64,000 nt of DNA from Flavobacterium plurextorum (GTDB lineage: Bacteria > Bacteroidota > Bacteroidia > Flavobacteriales > Flavobacteriaceae). Shown here piece by piece: positions 16,815 to 24,803 of the stretch; the first letter of the stretch is position 1; every line of letters starts with the position of its first letter. The position numbers were made by a program, and so were the translations under genes. Location of the stretch: the NCBI RefSeq assembly GCF_002217395.1, contig NZ_MUHD01000026.1:50748-114747 (forward strand), read 5' to 3'. The notes beneath the pieces are model-generated. The model had not been told where the DNA came from, ran no database searches, and saw nothing but the letters and a program-made list of their open reading frames with translations.

Positions 16815-18218
16815 ATGAGCAATCAGACATTCATAAACGATAATTTTTTATTAGAAAATAAATTTGCTGAAGAGTTATACCATAACTACTCAAAAAATCA
16901 GCCTATAATTGATTACCATAATCACCTAAATCCTCAGTTTATTGCCGAAGATAAAATTTTTGACAACATAACTCAGGTTTGGATCAACGGAGATCATTAC
17001 AAATGGCGTGCAATGCGTACATTAGGAATCAATGAGCAGTTTGTAACTGGAAATGGTTCAGATAAAGATAAGTTCTTAAACTGGGCGAAAACAGTTCCGT
17101 ATACTATGCGTAATCCTTTGTACCACTGGACACATTTAGAATTGGCTCGTTATTTTGATATCTACGATTTGCTGAATGAAAAATCGGCAGAGAAAATTTA
17201 TATCGAAACGACTGAGAAAATTAATTCGCAGGCTTACAGTACACAAAATCTGCTTAAAAAAGTAAACGCTGAATTAGTTTGTACTACAGAAGATCCAATT
17301 GATTCTTTAGAATTTCATCAGAAATTGGCAAAAAATCCAATTGGAACAAAGATGAGTACAGCTTTTAGACCAGATAAAGCGATCTTGATTTCTAATGATG
17401 GCTATAATGCATATCTAGACACATTAGGGGATGTGTCTGGAGTTGCAATTAATACTTATACTGATTTACAAACAGCATTAAGAAACAGAATTGAGTTCTT
17501 TAATGTAAACGGATGTAAATTGAGTGATCACGGTTTAGATCAAATTTATTTTGAAGAATTTACAGAATCTGAAATCAGTTCAATTTTCAAAAAGAAAAGA
17601 GAAAACAGAATCATAACTCCAGAAGAAGCTTTAAAATTCCAAAGTGCTGTTTTAGTATTCTTATCTGAAACGTATCATGAATTTGGATGGGTACAGCAAT
17701 TTCACTTAGGTGCATTACGTAACAATAATGCCCGTATGCATAGAATTTTAGGTTCTGATACTGGTTGGGATTCTATTGGAGATTATCCACAGGCACAAAA
17801 ATTGTCAAGCTTTTTAAATGCTTTAGACAGCAAAGATAAATTGACTAAAACAATTATCTACAACTTAAATCCTGCTGATAATGAAGTTATGGCAACGATG
17901 ATTGGAAATTTCAATGATGGAAGCGTTCGTGGAAAAGTTCAGTTTGGTTCTGGATGGTGGTTTTTAGATCAAAAAGACGGAATGACTAAGCAGTTAAACG
18001 CGCTTTCAAATATGGGATTAATCAGCTGTTTTGTTGGAATGCTTACAGATTCAAGAAGTTTCTTATCATTCCCAAGACACGAGTATTTCAGACGTATTTT
18101 ATGTAATCTTTTAGGAGACGAAATTAAACGTGGAGAACTTCCAAATGATATGGAATGGATAGGAAAACTAGTTTCTGATATTTCATACAACAATGCTAAA
18201 GAATATTTTAAATTTTAA
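16815..18218 (+). CDS. uxaC: Glucuronate (galacturonate) isomerase
   Basis: UxaC isomerises D-galacturonate to D-tagaturonate and D-glucuronate to D-fructuronate. The 467-residue length matches the family. The amidohydrolase-like metal site is seen at the N-terminus (IIDYHNHLNPQFIAED, about residues 31-46). Other conserved segments are HWTHLELARYFDI, the CTTEDPIDSLEFH strand and QFHLGALRNNN. It sits in the operon between kduD and kdgK, with no strong internal promoter. A REP-like palindrome follows its stop (18237-18254). Confidence 0.95.
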   Translation: MSNQTFINDNFLLENKFAEELYHNYSKNQPIIDYHNHLNPQFIAEDKIFDNITQVWINGDHYKWRAMRTLGINEQFVTGNGSDKDKFLNWAKTVPYTMRNPLYHWTHLELARYFDIYDLLNEKSAEKIYIETTEKINSQAYSTQNLLKKVNAELVCTTEDPIDSLEFHQKLAKNPIGTKMSTAFRPDKAILISNDGYNAYLDTLGDVSGVAINTYTDLQTALRNRIEFFNVNGCKLSDHGLDQIYFEEFTESEISSIFKKKRENRIITPEEALKFQSAVLVFLSETYHEFGWVQQFHLGALRNNNARMHRILGSDTGWDSIGDYPQAQKLSSFLNALDSKDKLTKTIIYNLNPADNEVMATMIGNFNDGSVRGKVQFGSGWWFLDQKDGMTKQLNALSNMGLISCFVGMLTDSRSFLSFPRHEYFRRILCNLLGDEIKRGELPNDMEWIGKLVSDISYNNAKEYFKF

Positions 18219-18236
18219 TTAAAAATTTAACCGCAA

Positions 18237-18254
18237 TCCCGATAGCTATGGGGA
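18237..18254. repeat. REP-like palindrome, copy 1
   Basis: TCCCGATAGCTATGGGGA is a one-base variant of the dispersed 18-mer TCCCGATAGCTATCGGGA. It lies between uxaC and kdgK and could form a hairpin in the operon mRNA. Confidence 0.7.
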
Positions 18255-18275
18255 GTGGCAAAAAAAATATAAATA

Positions 18276-19298
18276 ATGAGTAGAGTAGTTGCATTTGGAG
18301 AAATCATGCTGCGTTTATCGACAGAAAGACACTTACGTTTTTCGCAATCTACAGCATTTGGTGCTACTTATGGTGGTGGAGAATTTAATGTATGCGTTTC
18401 TTTGGCAAATTACGGTGTAAGTGCTGAATTTGTTACAAGATTGCCTGAAAATGAAATTGGTTTTTCTGCATTAAAAGAAATCAGAAAAATGAACGTAGAG
18501 TCTAAAAATATTCTTTACGGAGGAGAACGTTTAGGGATATATTTTCTTGAAACAGGAGCAGGAACACGAGGAAGTAATGTAGTTTACGATCGTGCTCACA
18601 GTGCAATGTCGACTATTGAAAAAGGACAAATCGATTGGGAAAAAATTCTTGAAGGTGCTGAATGGTTTCATTGGAGCGGCATTACGCCGGCAATTTCTCA
18701 AAGCGCTGCAGAAGCTTGTTTGGAAGCGATTAAAACGGCTCACAAACTTGGAATTAAAATTTCATGTGATTTAAATTATAGATCAAAACTTTGGCAGTAT
18801 GGTAAAACACCAAGTGAGGTTATGCCTGAAATGCTGAAATATAGTAATGTTATTTTAGGAGATATCGATACAGCTTATTTTATGTTGGGAATTCCGAAAG
18901 TGAATCCGAATTACCAGGATGAAAAAACGCTTCCAGTTTTATATACAAAATTGTTTGAATTGATTCCGAATTTAAAAGTGGCAGCTACAACATTACGTTA
19001 TTCTGTAAGTGCATCTCATCAAAGAATTGGTGGAATTTTGTTTGACGGAAAGGCGGTTTATCAAGCGGCTGTTAAAGAAGTTACGCCGGTTGTGGATAGA
19101 GTAGGAAGTGGTGATGCGTTTATGGGAGGACTGATTTACGGATTGTTAGAATATCAAAATAATAACCAGAGAGCATTAGATTTTGCAGTTGCTGCTTGTT
19201 GTTTAAAACACACAATAGCAGGAGATTATAATTTGGTTACTTTAAAAGAAGTTGAAAATATGATTGATGGTGATGGTTCTGCATTAGTGTCGAGATAA
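18276..19298 (+). CDS. kdgK: 2-dehydro-3-deoxygluconokinase (PfkB family)
   Basis: This enzyme phosphorylates 2-keto-3-deoxygluconate with ATP to give KDPG. The 340-residue PfkB/ribokinase fold shows the N-terminal Gly-Gly motif (YGGGEFNVCVSLANYG) and the catalytic signature VDRVGSGDAFMGGLIYG, with Asp as base in the GSGDAF anion hole. The sequence FGEIMLRLS at the N-terminus is typical of KdgK. It is followed 11 bp later by the aldolase gene, so the two steps are coupled. Length is slightly above the E. coli enzyme, common in Bacteroidota. Confidence 0.94.
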   Translation: MSRVVAFGEIMLRLSTERHLRFSQSTAFGATYGGGEFNVCVSLANYGVSAEFVTRLPENEIGFSALKEIRKMNVESKNILYGGERLGIYFLETGAGTRGSNVVYDRAHSAMSTIEKGQIDWEKILEGAEWFHWSGITPAISQSAAEACLEAIKTAHKLGIKISCDLNYRSKLWQYGKTPSEVMPEMLKYSNVILGDIDTAYFMLGIPKVNPNYQDEKTLPVLYTKLFELIPNLKVAATTLRYSVSASHQRIGGILFDGKAVYQAAVKEVTPVVDRVGSGDAFMGGLIYGLLEYQNNNQRALDFAVAACCLKHTIAGDYNLVTLKEVENMIDGDGSALVSR

Positions 19299-19309
19299 TT
19301 AAGAGAAAT

Positions 19310-19978
19310 ATGGCAAAATTTTCAAGAATAGAGGTTGCTCAGACGATGAAAGATAACGGAATGGTTCCTTTGTTTTTTCATTCTGACATTGAATTAAGTA
19401 AAAAAGTTTTAAAAGCATGTTATGATGGCGGTTCTAGATTAATGGAATTTACCAGCAGAGGTGATTTTGCTCATGAAGTTTTTGGAGCATTAAATAAATA
19501 TGCTTTGGCTGAACTTCCGGGAATGATTTTAGGAGTTGGCTCTATCACAGATGCTGCAGCAGCTTCATTGTACATGAGTTTAGGAGCAAATTTTATTGTT
19601 ACACCAGTTTTTAGAGAAGATATAGCAATTGCCTGCAATCGTCGAAAAGTATTATGGTCTCCTGGTTGTGGTACACTAACGGAAATTGCAAGAGCGGAAG
19701 AATTAGGCTGTGAAATTGTAAAATTATTTCCTGCAGATACTTATGGTCCAGAGTTTATTAAAGCAATAAAAGGACCATGTCCGTGGACAAATATTATGCC
19801 TACAGGCGGCGTTTATCCAACTGTTGAAAGTTTAAGTTCATGGCTTAATGCAGGAGCAATTTGCGTAGGATTAGGATCGCAGCTGATCTCAAAAGATATA
19901 TTAGAAAATAAAGATTTTGACGGTTTAACTGCAAAAGTTAGTCAGGTTCTTGATATTATAAAAAATATAAAAAAATAA
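19310..19978 (+). CDS. kdgA: KDPG / 4-hydroxy-2-oxoglutarate aldolase
   Basis: This class I aldolase cleaves KDPG to pyruvate and glyceraldehyde 3-phosphate, the last step of the pathway. The 222-residue protein has the TIM-barrel pattern of the Eda family: the acidic strand GGSRLMEFTSRG, GVGSITDAAAA, the FIVTPVF segment, and the Schiff-base lysine region EIVKLFPADTYG (Lys in VKLFPA). The phosphate-binding loop TGGVYPT follows. It overlaps no neighbour but lies 11 bp after kdgK. Eda is an alternative symbol. Confidence 0.93.
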   Translation: MAKFSRIEVAQTMKDNGMVPLFFHSDIELSKKVLKACYDGGSRLMEFTSRGDFAHEVFGALNKYALAELPGMILGVGSITDAAAASLYMSLGANFIVTPVFREDIAIACNRRKVLWSPGCGTLTEIARAEELGCEIVKLFPADTYGPEFIKAIKGPCPWTNIMPTGGVYPTVESLSSWLNAGAICVGLGSQLISKDILENKDFDGLTAKVSQVLDIIKNIKK

Positions 19979-20117
19979 ATAAGGAGTAATCATGCCAATC
20001 CTTATTTAGATGCGTTTTTTTTAGATTTTAGAGATTGTAATTGAACATTACGCTTGCAAAATAATTTCTGTCACTCCTCACAGCGGGTTTTATTTTACAT
20101 TCAAGTGTAATGTTTCA
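19977..20117. other. kdgA-uxaB gap with two inverted repeats
   Basis: The 215-bp gap after kdgA contains a weak hairpin right at the stop codon (AAATAAGGA 19977-19985 / TCCTTATTT 19999-20007) followed by a T run near 20015. A second inverted repeat has arms TGAACATTACGCTTG (20042-20056) and CAAGTGTAATGTTTCA (20102-20117). The first may be a partial terminator and the second an operator or RNA structure. No ORF is seen. Confidence 0.45.
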
Positions 20118-20193
20118 TTTACAATTTAAAAGGCAGAAATAAAGAAATAGGGTTTATAAATGGTTATTTATAACGCATTAAAGAAAATTTAAA

Positions 20194-21639
20194 ATGAAAA
20201 AATTAAATAGAATAAATACAGGATTAGAAAAGTTACAGCCAATTAAGGTAGTTCAGTTTGGAGAAGGTAACTTTTTAAGAGCCTTTGTTGATTATGCTTT
20301 TTACAAACTAAATAAAGAAGTTGATTTTAATGCTGGTATTGCAATAGTTCAACCTTTGAAGGACGGTATGGTAAATATGATTAATGATCAGGACGGTCTT
20401 TATACCTTGTTTATGAACGGAATTAAAAAAGGTGAAAAGATACAAGACATTGAGTTAATTACTAATATCGTAAAAACTATAAACCCATATACTGAATTTG
20501 CAAATTATTTGGCTTTAGCTAAAGAAGAAGAACTTCAGTTTATTGTTTCTAATACTACTGAAGCTGGAATTGAATTTATTGAAAGTGATACTCCAGATAT
20601 GCAGCCACCGGTGTCATTTCCTGCAAAATTGACTGTTTTATTATATGAAAGATTTAAGCATTTCAATGGAGATGCTTCTAAAGGAGTTACAATAATTCCT
20701 TGTGAATTAATTGATTATAACTCTGAGACGCTTAAAAAATATATTTTACAATATGTTGATTTATGGAAATTAGAAGATGCATTTAAAACTTGGGTATCAG
20801 ATGCTTGTACCTATCATAGTACTTTGGTTGACAGAATTGTTCCTGGATATCCAAGAGCTGAAATTGAAGAATACAATAATAAATTAGATTATGAGGATAA
20901 TTTAATTGTTGCGGCTGAACCTTTTTTCCTTTGGGCTATTGAAGGAGGAGATGATCTAAAAGCAAAATTGCCTTTTCATAAGACAGATTTGAATGTAAAA
21001 ATCGTTGATGATATACGTCCTTTTAAAATGATTAAAGTTCGTATTTTAAACGGTGCGCATACGGCAATGGTTCCTTTTTCACTTTTGCATGGTAATAAAT
21101 TAGTAATGGAAACTGTTAACGGAGATTTTACTGGAAAATTTGTAAATAGCGTTATTAGTGAAATTAGTGAAACTCTTGATATGGACAAAAATGAAATTAC
21201 GGCCTATTCTGAGGAAGTAATGGACCGATTTAAAAATCCATTTATCAAACATGCACTTGCTGATATTGCATTAAATTCTGTATCGAAATTCAAAGTAAGA
21301 GTTTTGCCTAGTTTATTAGGATATTATAAGGCTAACCAAAAATTGCCTGTTAATTTGACTTTTTCGTTAGCGAGTTTAATTCGTTTCTACAAAGGAACTT
21401 GGAATGGTCAAAGTTTACCGGTTAAAGATGGTGAAGATATTACAGCTTTCTTCAGCGGACTTTGGAAATCGGATGATTACGAAAAAATCGCTCGTTTAAC
21501 ATTACAAAATAAAAGTTTCTGGGATGAGGATTTAACTGAAATCTCTGGATTGACAAAAGCAATTACAATTGCATTAGAAGAAATTGATGCAAATGGTATT
21601 GAAGATGGCTTTGCTAAGTTTCAAGAAAGAATAAAATAA
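20194..21639 (+). CDS. uxaB: Tagaturonate reductase (altronate oxidoreductase)
   Basis: UxaB reduces D-tagaturonate to D-altronate with NADH. The 481-residue protein belongs to the mannitol dehydrogenase family: N-terminal Rossmann motif QFGEGNFLRAFVDY (about 21-34) and the catalytic-domain signature KIVDDIRPFKMIKVRILNGAHTAM with the conserved Lys and Asn-Gly-Ala-His. The choice of UxaB over UxuB rests on the adjacent uxaA gene. It is preceded by a 215-bp gap with inverted repeats, so it may have its own promoter or be attenuated relative to the upstream genes. Confidence 0.93.
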   Translation: MKKLNRINTGLEKLQPIKVVQFGEGNFLRAFVDYAFYKLNKEVDFNAGIAIVQPLKDGMVNMINDQDGLYTLFMNGIKKGEKIQDIELITNIVKTINPYTEFANYLALAKEEELQFIVSNTTEAGIEFIESDTPDMQPPVSFPAKLTVLLYERFKHFNGDASKGVTIIPCELIDYNSETLKKYILQYVDLWKLEDAFKTWVSDACTYHSTLVDRIVPGYPRAEIEEYNNKLDYEDNLIVAAEPFFLWAIEGGDDLKAKLPFHKTDLNVKIVDDIRPFKMIKVRILNGAHTAMVPFSLLHGNKLVMETVNGDFTGKFVNSVISEISETLDMDKNEITAYSEEVMDRFKNPFIKHALADIALNSVSKFKVRVLPSLLGYYKANQKLPVNLTFSLASLIRFYKGTWNGQSLPVKDGEDITAFFSGLWKSDDYEKIARLTLQNKSFWDEDLTEISGLTKAITIALEEIDANGIEDGFAKFQERIK

Positions 21640-21675
21640 AAAAAAGATAAAAAAAATAAAGAACAAGGGTTAATT

Positions 21676-23298
21676 ATGGCAACGCAAAAAAAACTTATAA
21701 AAGTTCACCCAACCGACAATGTAGCGGTTGCTTTGGTGAATCTTACAGCGGGCGAAGTAATTGATTTCGAAGGAGAATCAATTACTATTGAGTCTGATGT
21801 AAAAATGAAACATAAGATTGCAATGGTTCCTTTTAATGTGGGAGACAGAATCATTATGTATGGTGTTTTGGTAGGAAAAGCAAGTGCAAGAATCGAAAAA
21901 GGAGGATTGCTTTCTACTGTAAACGTGAAGCACGAAAGCGATAAAGTTACTGGTAAAACAGAAACTATCGGCTGGACAGCTCCAAATATTGATAAATGGA
22001 AAGATAGAACTTGGCAGGGTTTTCATAGAGAAGATGGTCAGGTTGGAACTGAAAATGTTTGGTTATTTTTTCCATTAGTGTTTTGTGAAAACAGAAACAT
22101 CGAAATCTTAAAAGATATTTTTGAGAAAGAATTGATGAAACCAAAAGAAAATGATTATCAATTATTGCTGCGTTCTTTGGTAAAATTAGAAACAGGCGGA
22201 GCAGGTAATGAAGCAGCTTCAAATGATGCTAATTTGTTTAATAATATCGAAGTTAAATTTATTACACATCAAGGCGGCTGCGGCGGAATTCGTCAGGATT
22301 CTCATAGTTTAGCTAAATTATTAGCAGGTTATGTAAACAATCCTAATGTTGCTGGTGCTACTGTTTTGAGTTTAGGATGTCAGAATCTGCAAATTCAAAT
22401 TTTCAAAGACGCTTTAGATGCAATAAATCCAAATAGTAAAAAGCCAGTTTTGATTTACGATCAGCAATCTATTGGAACAATTGAAACTATGTTGAGCAGT
22501 GTTGTAAAAGATACTTTTGAAGCGATTAAAATAGCAAATGAAATAAAGAGAGAACCAGCTCCATTATCTAAACTAAGAATTGGTTTAGAATGCGGTGGAT
22601 CTGACGGATTCTCTGGAATTTCAGCAAACCCAACATTGGGAGTGTTATCTGATCATTTAGTTGCTTTGGGAGGAACTACAATTCTTTCTGAATTTCCTGA
22701 ATTATGTGGAGTAGAACAAGAATTAGTAAATCGTTGTGTAGATGATAAGGATGGAAAACGTTTCTTAGACTTAATGCAATGGTATGAAAAAACAGTTGTA
22801 GATGCAGGTTCAGGATTCGATATGAATCCGTCTCCAGGTAACATTAAAGACGGTTTGATTACAGATGCTATGAAATCGGCTGGTGCTGCTAAAAAAGGAG
22901 GAACATCGCCAATTACAGGTGTTTTCGATTATGGAGAATATATTAACGAACCAGGCTTTACATTGCTTTGCACGCCAGGAAATGATGTTGAATGTACAAC
23001 TGCAATGGTAGGTTCTGGTGCTAATATGGTATTGTTTACAACAGGTTTAGGAACACCTACAGGAAATCCAATTGCTCCAGTTGTAAAGATTTCATCAAAC
23101 ACACAATTAGCGGCTAAAATGTCTGATATTATTGATATTGATACTGGTGGAATTATTACTGGAGAAAAATCAATTGATGAAATGGCTGATGAAATGTTAG
23201 AATTCATTATTGATGTTGCAAGTGGTACTATTAAAACCAAAGCAGCGATTTTAAATCAAAACGACTTTATTCCTTGGAAAAGAGGAGTTTCTTTATAA
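21676..23298 (+). CDS. uxaA: Altronate dehydratase
   Basis: UxaA dehydrates D-altronate to 2-keto-3-deoxygluconate, joining the galacturonate branch to KdgK and KdgA. The 540-residue length is typical of the full SAF-plus-catalytic-domain form. The N-terminal SAF domain spans about 1-100 (HPTDNVAVALVNLTAGEV). The catalytic domain includes THQGGCGGIRQDS, GLECGGSDGFSGISANP and the C-terminal TTGLGTPTGNPIAPVVKI segment. Conserved Cys residues in these motifs may hold the metal site. It is the last gene of the uronate operon and is followed directly by a strong terminator. Confidence 0.95.
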   Translation: MATQKKLIKVHPTDNVAVALVNLTAGEVIDFEGESITIESDVKMKHKIAMVPFNVGDRIIMYGVLVGKASARIEKGGLLSTVNVKHESDKVTGKTETIGWTAPNIDKWKDRTWQGFHREDGQVGTENVWLFFPLVFCENRNIEILKDIFEKELMKPKENDYQLLLRSLVKLETGGAGNEAASNDANLFNNIEVKFITHQGGCGGIRQDSHSLAKLLAGYVNNPNVAGATVLSLGCQNLQIQIFKDALDAINPNSKKPVLIYDQQSIGTIETMLSSVVKDTFEAIKIANEIKREPAPLSKLRIGLECGGSDGFSGISANPTLGVLSDHLVALGGTTILSEFPELCGVEQELVNRCVDDKDGKRFLDLMQWYEKTVVDAGSGFDMNPSPGNIKDGLITDAMKSAGAAKKGGTSPITGVFDYGEYINEPGFTLLCTPGNDVECTTAMVGSGANMVLFTTGLGTPTGNPIAPVVKISSNTQLAAKMSDIIDIDTGGIITGEKSIDEMADEMLEFIIDVASGTIKTKAAILNQNDFIPWKRGVSL

Positions 23299-23321
23299 AA
23301 AGGGATTTAAACATATATGTA

Positions 23322-23351
23322 AAGACGCACAGCAGTGCGTCTTTTTTTTTT
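23322..23351 (+). terminator. Terminator of the uronate operon
   Basis: A perfect 9-bp stem AAGACGCAC / GTGCGTCTT (23322-23330, 23335-23343) with AGCA loop is followed by nine T residues. It lies 24 bp after the uxaA stop. Confidence 0.92.
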
Positions 23352-23352
23352 A

Positions 23353-23471
23353 CCATATAAGTTATATAAGTTCATTCGAGATTGTACTTGTAGCAAAAAA
23401 GCAGCTCCGTAAGAGCTGCTTTTTTGTTATATTTTAAAGTAAACTTAAATTTACTTATATAGCTTATATGG
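23353..23471. repeat. Nested inverted repeat around a bidirectional terminator
   Basis: Outer arms CCATATAAGTTATATAAGT (23353-23371) and its near-exact inverse (23453-23471) match at 18 of 19 positions. Inside is a strong hairpin, AGCAGCTC / GAGCTGCT (23400-23407, 23413-23420), flanked by A and T runs, so it terminates on both strands and serves lacI. The whole forms a 119-bp cruciform-capable unit. Confidence 0.8.
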
Positions 23472-23485
23472 TTTGAGAAAAAAAA

Positions 23486-24514
23486 CTAAAAGGTAGTTCT
23501 GGATGATGATTTACGAATGTGTAATTCTGGAGCAAGAACAACCTTTTTTTCGATTTTAATGGTATCGGTTTTGTCTACTTGTTCTAAGAAAACGCGAGCA
23601 GACATTTTTCCCATTTCCAGTGGAGATTGGTCAACAGAAGTGATGGATAACTCCATAAATTTGGTAAAAGGTTCATTACTGAATCCTGCTACACAAAATT
23701 CCTTCGGGATGCTTATGTTTCTCTCTTTTAGTTCTTGAATTGCGCCCAAAGCTGCGAAATCACTTGAAGAGAATATAGCGTCAGGAGGGGTTTCTAATTG
23801 TAATAATTTGTCAACTGCTTCTTTTCCAGCATCAACACTACTTTTTACAGGGATTACATATTCTTCTCTAAATATCATTCCGTTATCAAGTAGAGCTTGT
23901 TTGTAACCTAAAAACCTATTTTTAAATATATCTAATGATTGGTCACCAGATAAGTGAGCAATACATCTGCAGCCTTCATTAATTAAGTGTTTAGTAGTTA
24001 AATAACCGCCTCTAAAGTCGTTAATAGTTACAGAGCTCACTCCGTCGATATGTTTACTTCTATCAAAAAAGATTAAAGGAACGTTTTTTTGTAGTACGTT
24101 ATGAAAAGCATTGTCGTTTTCAGAGGTAACATCAGTAACAGACATGATTATGCCGTCGACTTGTGCATCTATTAAAGTATATAGGTTTTCATTTTCTCTT
24201 TTTTTGCTTTCATGAGTCTGGCATATAATTACCTGATAACCGTGCGGATGCAGTTCTTCTTCAATTCCTCTAATAACCGAGGCGAAAAAATTGCTGTCAA
24301 TTCTAGGTACAATTACTCCAATATTATTGCTTCTGCCGCTTTTTAATGCCAAAGCAAGCTTGTTTTGCTTGTAATTCATTGAAGCAGCTGTTTTGATAAC
24401 CAATTCCCGAGTACTCTCTTTTATTTTAGGATTGTTATTAAGTGCTCTGGAAACAGTAGCTGCAGTGATATTTAATTTTTCGGCAATATCATAAATGGTT
24501 ACTTTTTCGCTCAT
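23486..24514 (-). CDS. LacI-family transcriptional regulator of the pectin locus
   Basis: This 342-residue repressor has an N-terminal LacI helix-turn-helix (VTIYDIAEKLNITAATVSRALN, about 4-25) with hinge helix region NKLALALKSGRSN, then a periplasmic-binding-protein-like sensor domain (IGVIVPRIDSNFFASVIRGIEEE and later DAIFSSSDFAALGAIQEL). It lies between the uronate operon and the GH28-SusCD operon, and palindromes of LacI type occur upstream of both and of itself (24582-24595). It is therefore the likely repressor of the locus, relieved by a uronate pathway intermediate such as KDG. Effector identity is inference. Confidence 0.9.
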   Translation of the reverse strand: MSEKVTIYDIAEKLNITAATVSRALNNNPKIKESTRELVIKTAASMNYKQNKLALALKSGRSNNIGVIVPRIDSNFFASVIRGIEEELHPHGYQVIICQTHESKKRENENLYTLIDAQVDGIIMSVTDVTSENDNAFHNVLQKNVPLIFFDRSKHIDGVSSVTINDFRGGYLTTKHLINEGCRCIAHLSGDQSLDIFKNRFLGYKQALLDNGMIFREEYVIPVKSSVDAGKEAVDKLLQLETPPDAIFSSSDFAALGAIQELKERNISIPKEFCVAGFSNEPFTKFMELSITSVDQSPLEMGKMSARVFLEQVDKTDTIKIEKKVVLAPELHIRKSSSRTTF

Positions 24515-24581
24515 TAAAAAGAGTTTTTACAAATTAATTTATAGACAAAAATACATTTTTTTTATATAATGTGATATTTAA

Positions 24582-24595
24582 TGTTATCGATTACC
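24582..24595. promoter_or_regulatory. LacI-family operator upstream of lacI gene
   Basis: TGTTATCGATTACC keeps the ATCGAT core and most arms of the palindrome found at the other three sites. It lies 68 bp upstream of the lacI start; a TATTTTTG on the minus strand (24546-24553) may be the -7 element. It suggests autoregulation. Confidence 0.6.
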
Positions 24596-24745
24596 ATAAT
24601 TCATTACTTAAACGATTTCTGTTTTACAATGATAATAAATTATAATAATTTTTGCATTAAATGTAATAATAATTATTAATAAAAATTAAAAGTATAAATT
24701 TTTTCTAAATAAATTTGGTTCGTTGGAACATATTTTCTAATTTCG

Positions 24746-24759
24746 TGTAATCGATTACA
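24746..24759. promoter_or_regulatory. LacI-family operator upstream of GH28-SusCD operon
   Basis: TGTAATCGATTACA is a perfect 14-bp palindrome, 44 bp before the GH28 ATG. It is preceded by TTTCG in place of the TTTG seen at the exuT site. It is the best match to a LacI-type consensus in the window. Confidence 0.75.
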
Positions 24760-24803
24760 TAATTATTGATGTTTTCGCTTGTTAAACTATTAATTCTGTT
24801 CAA

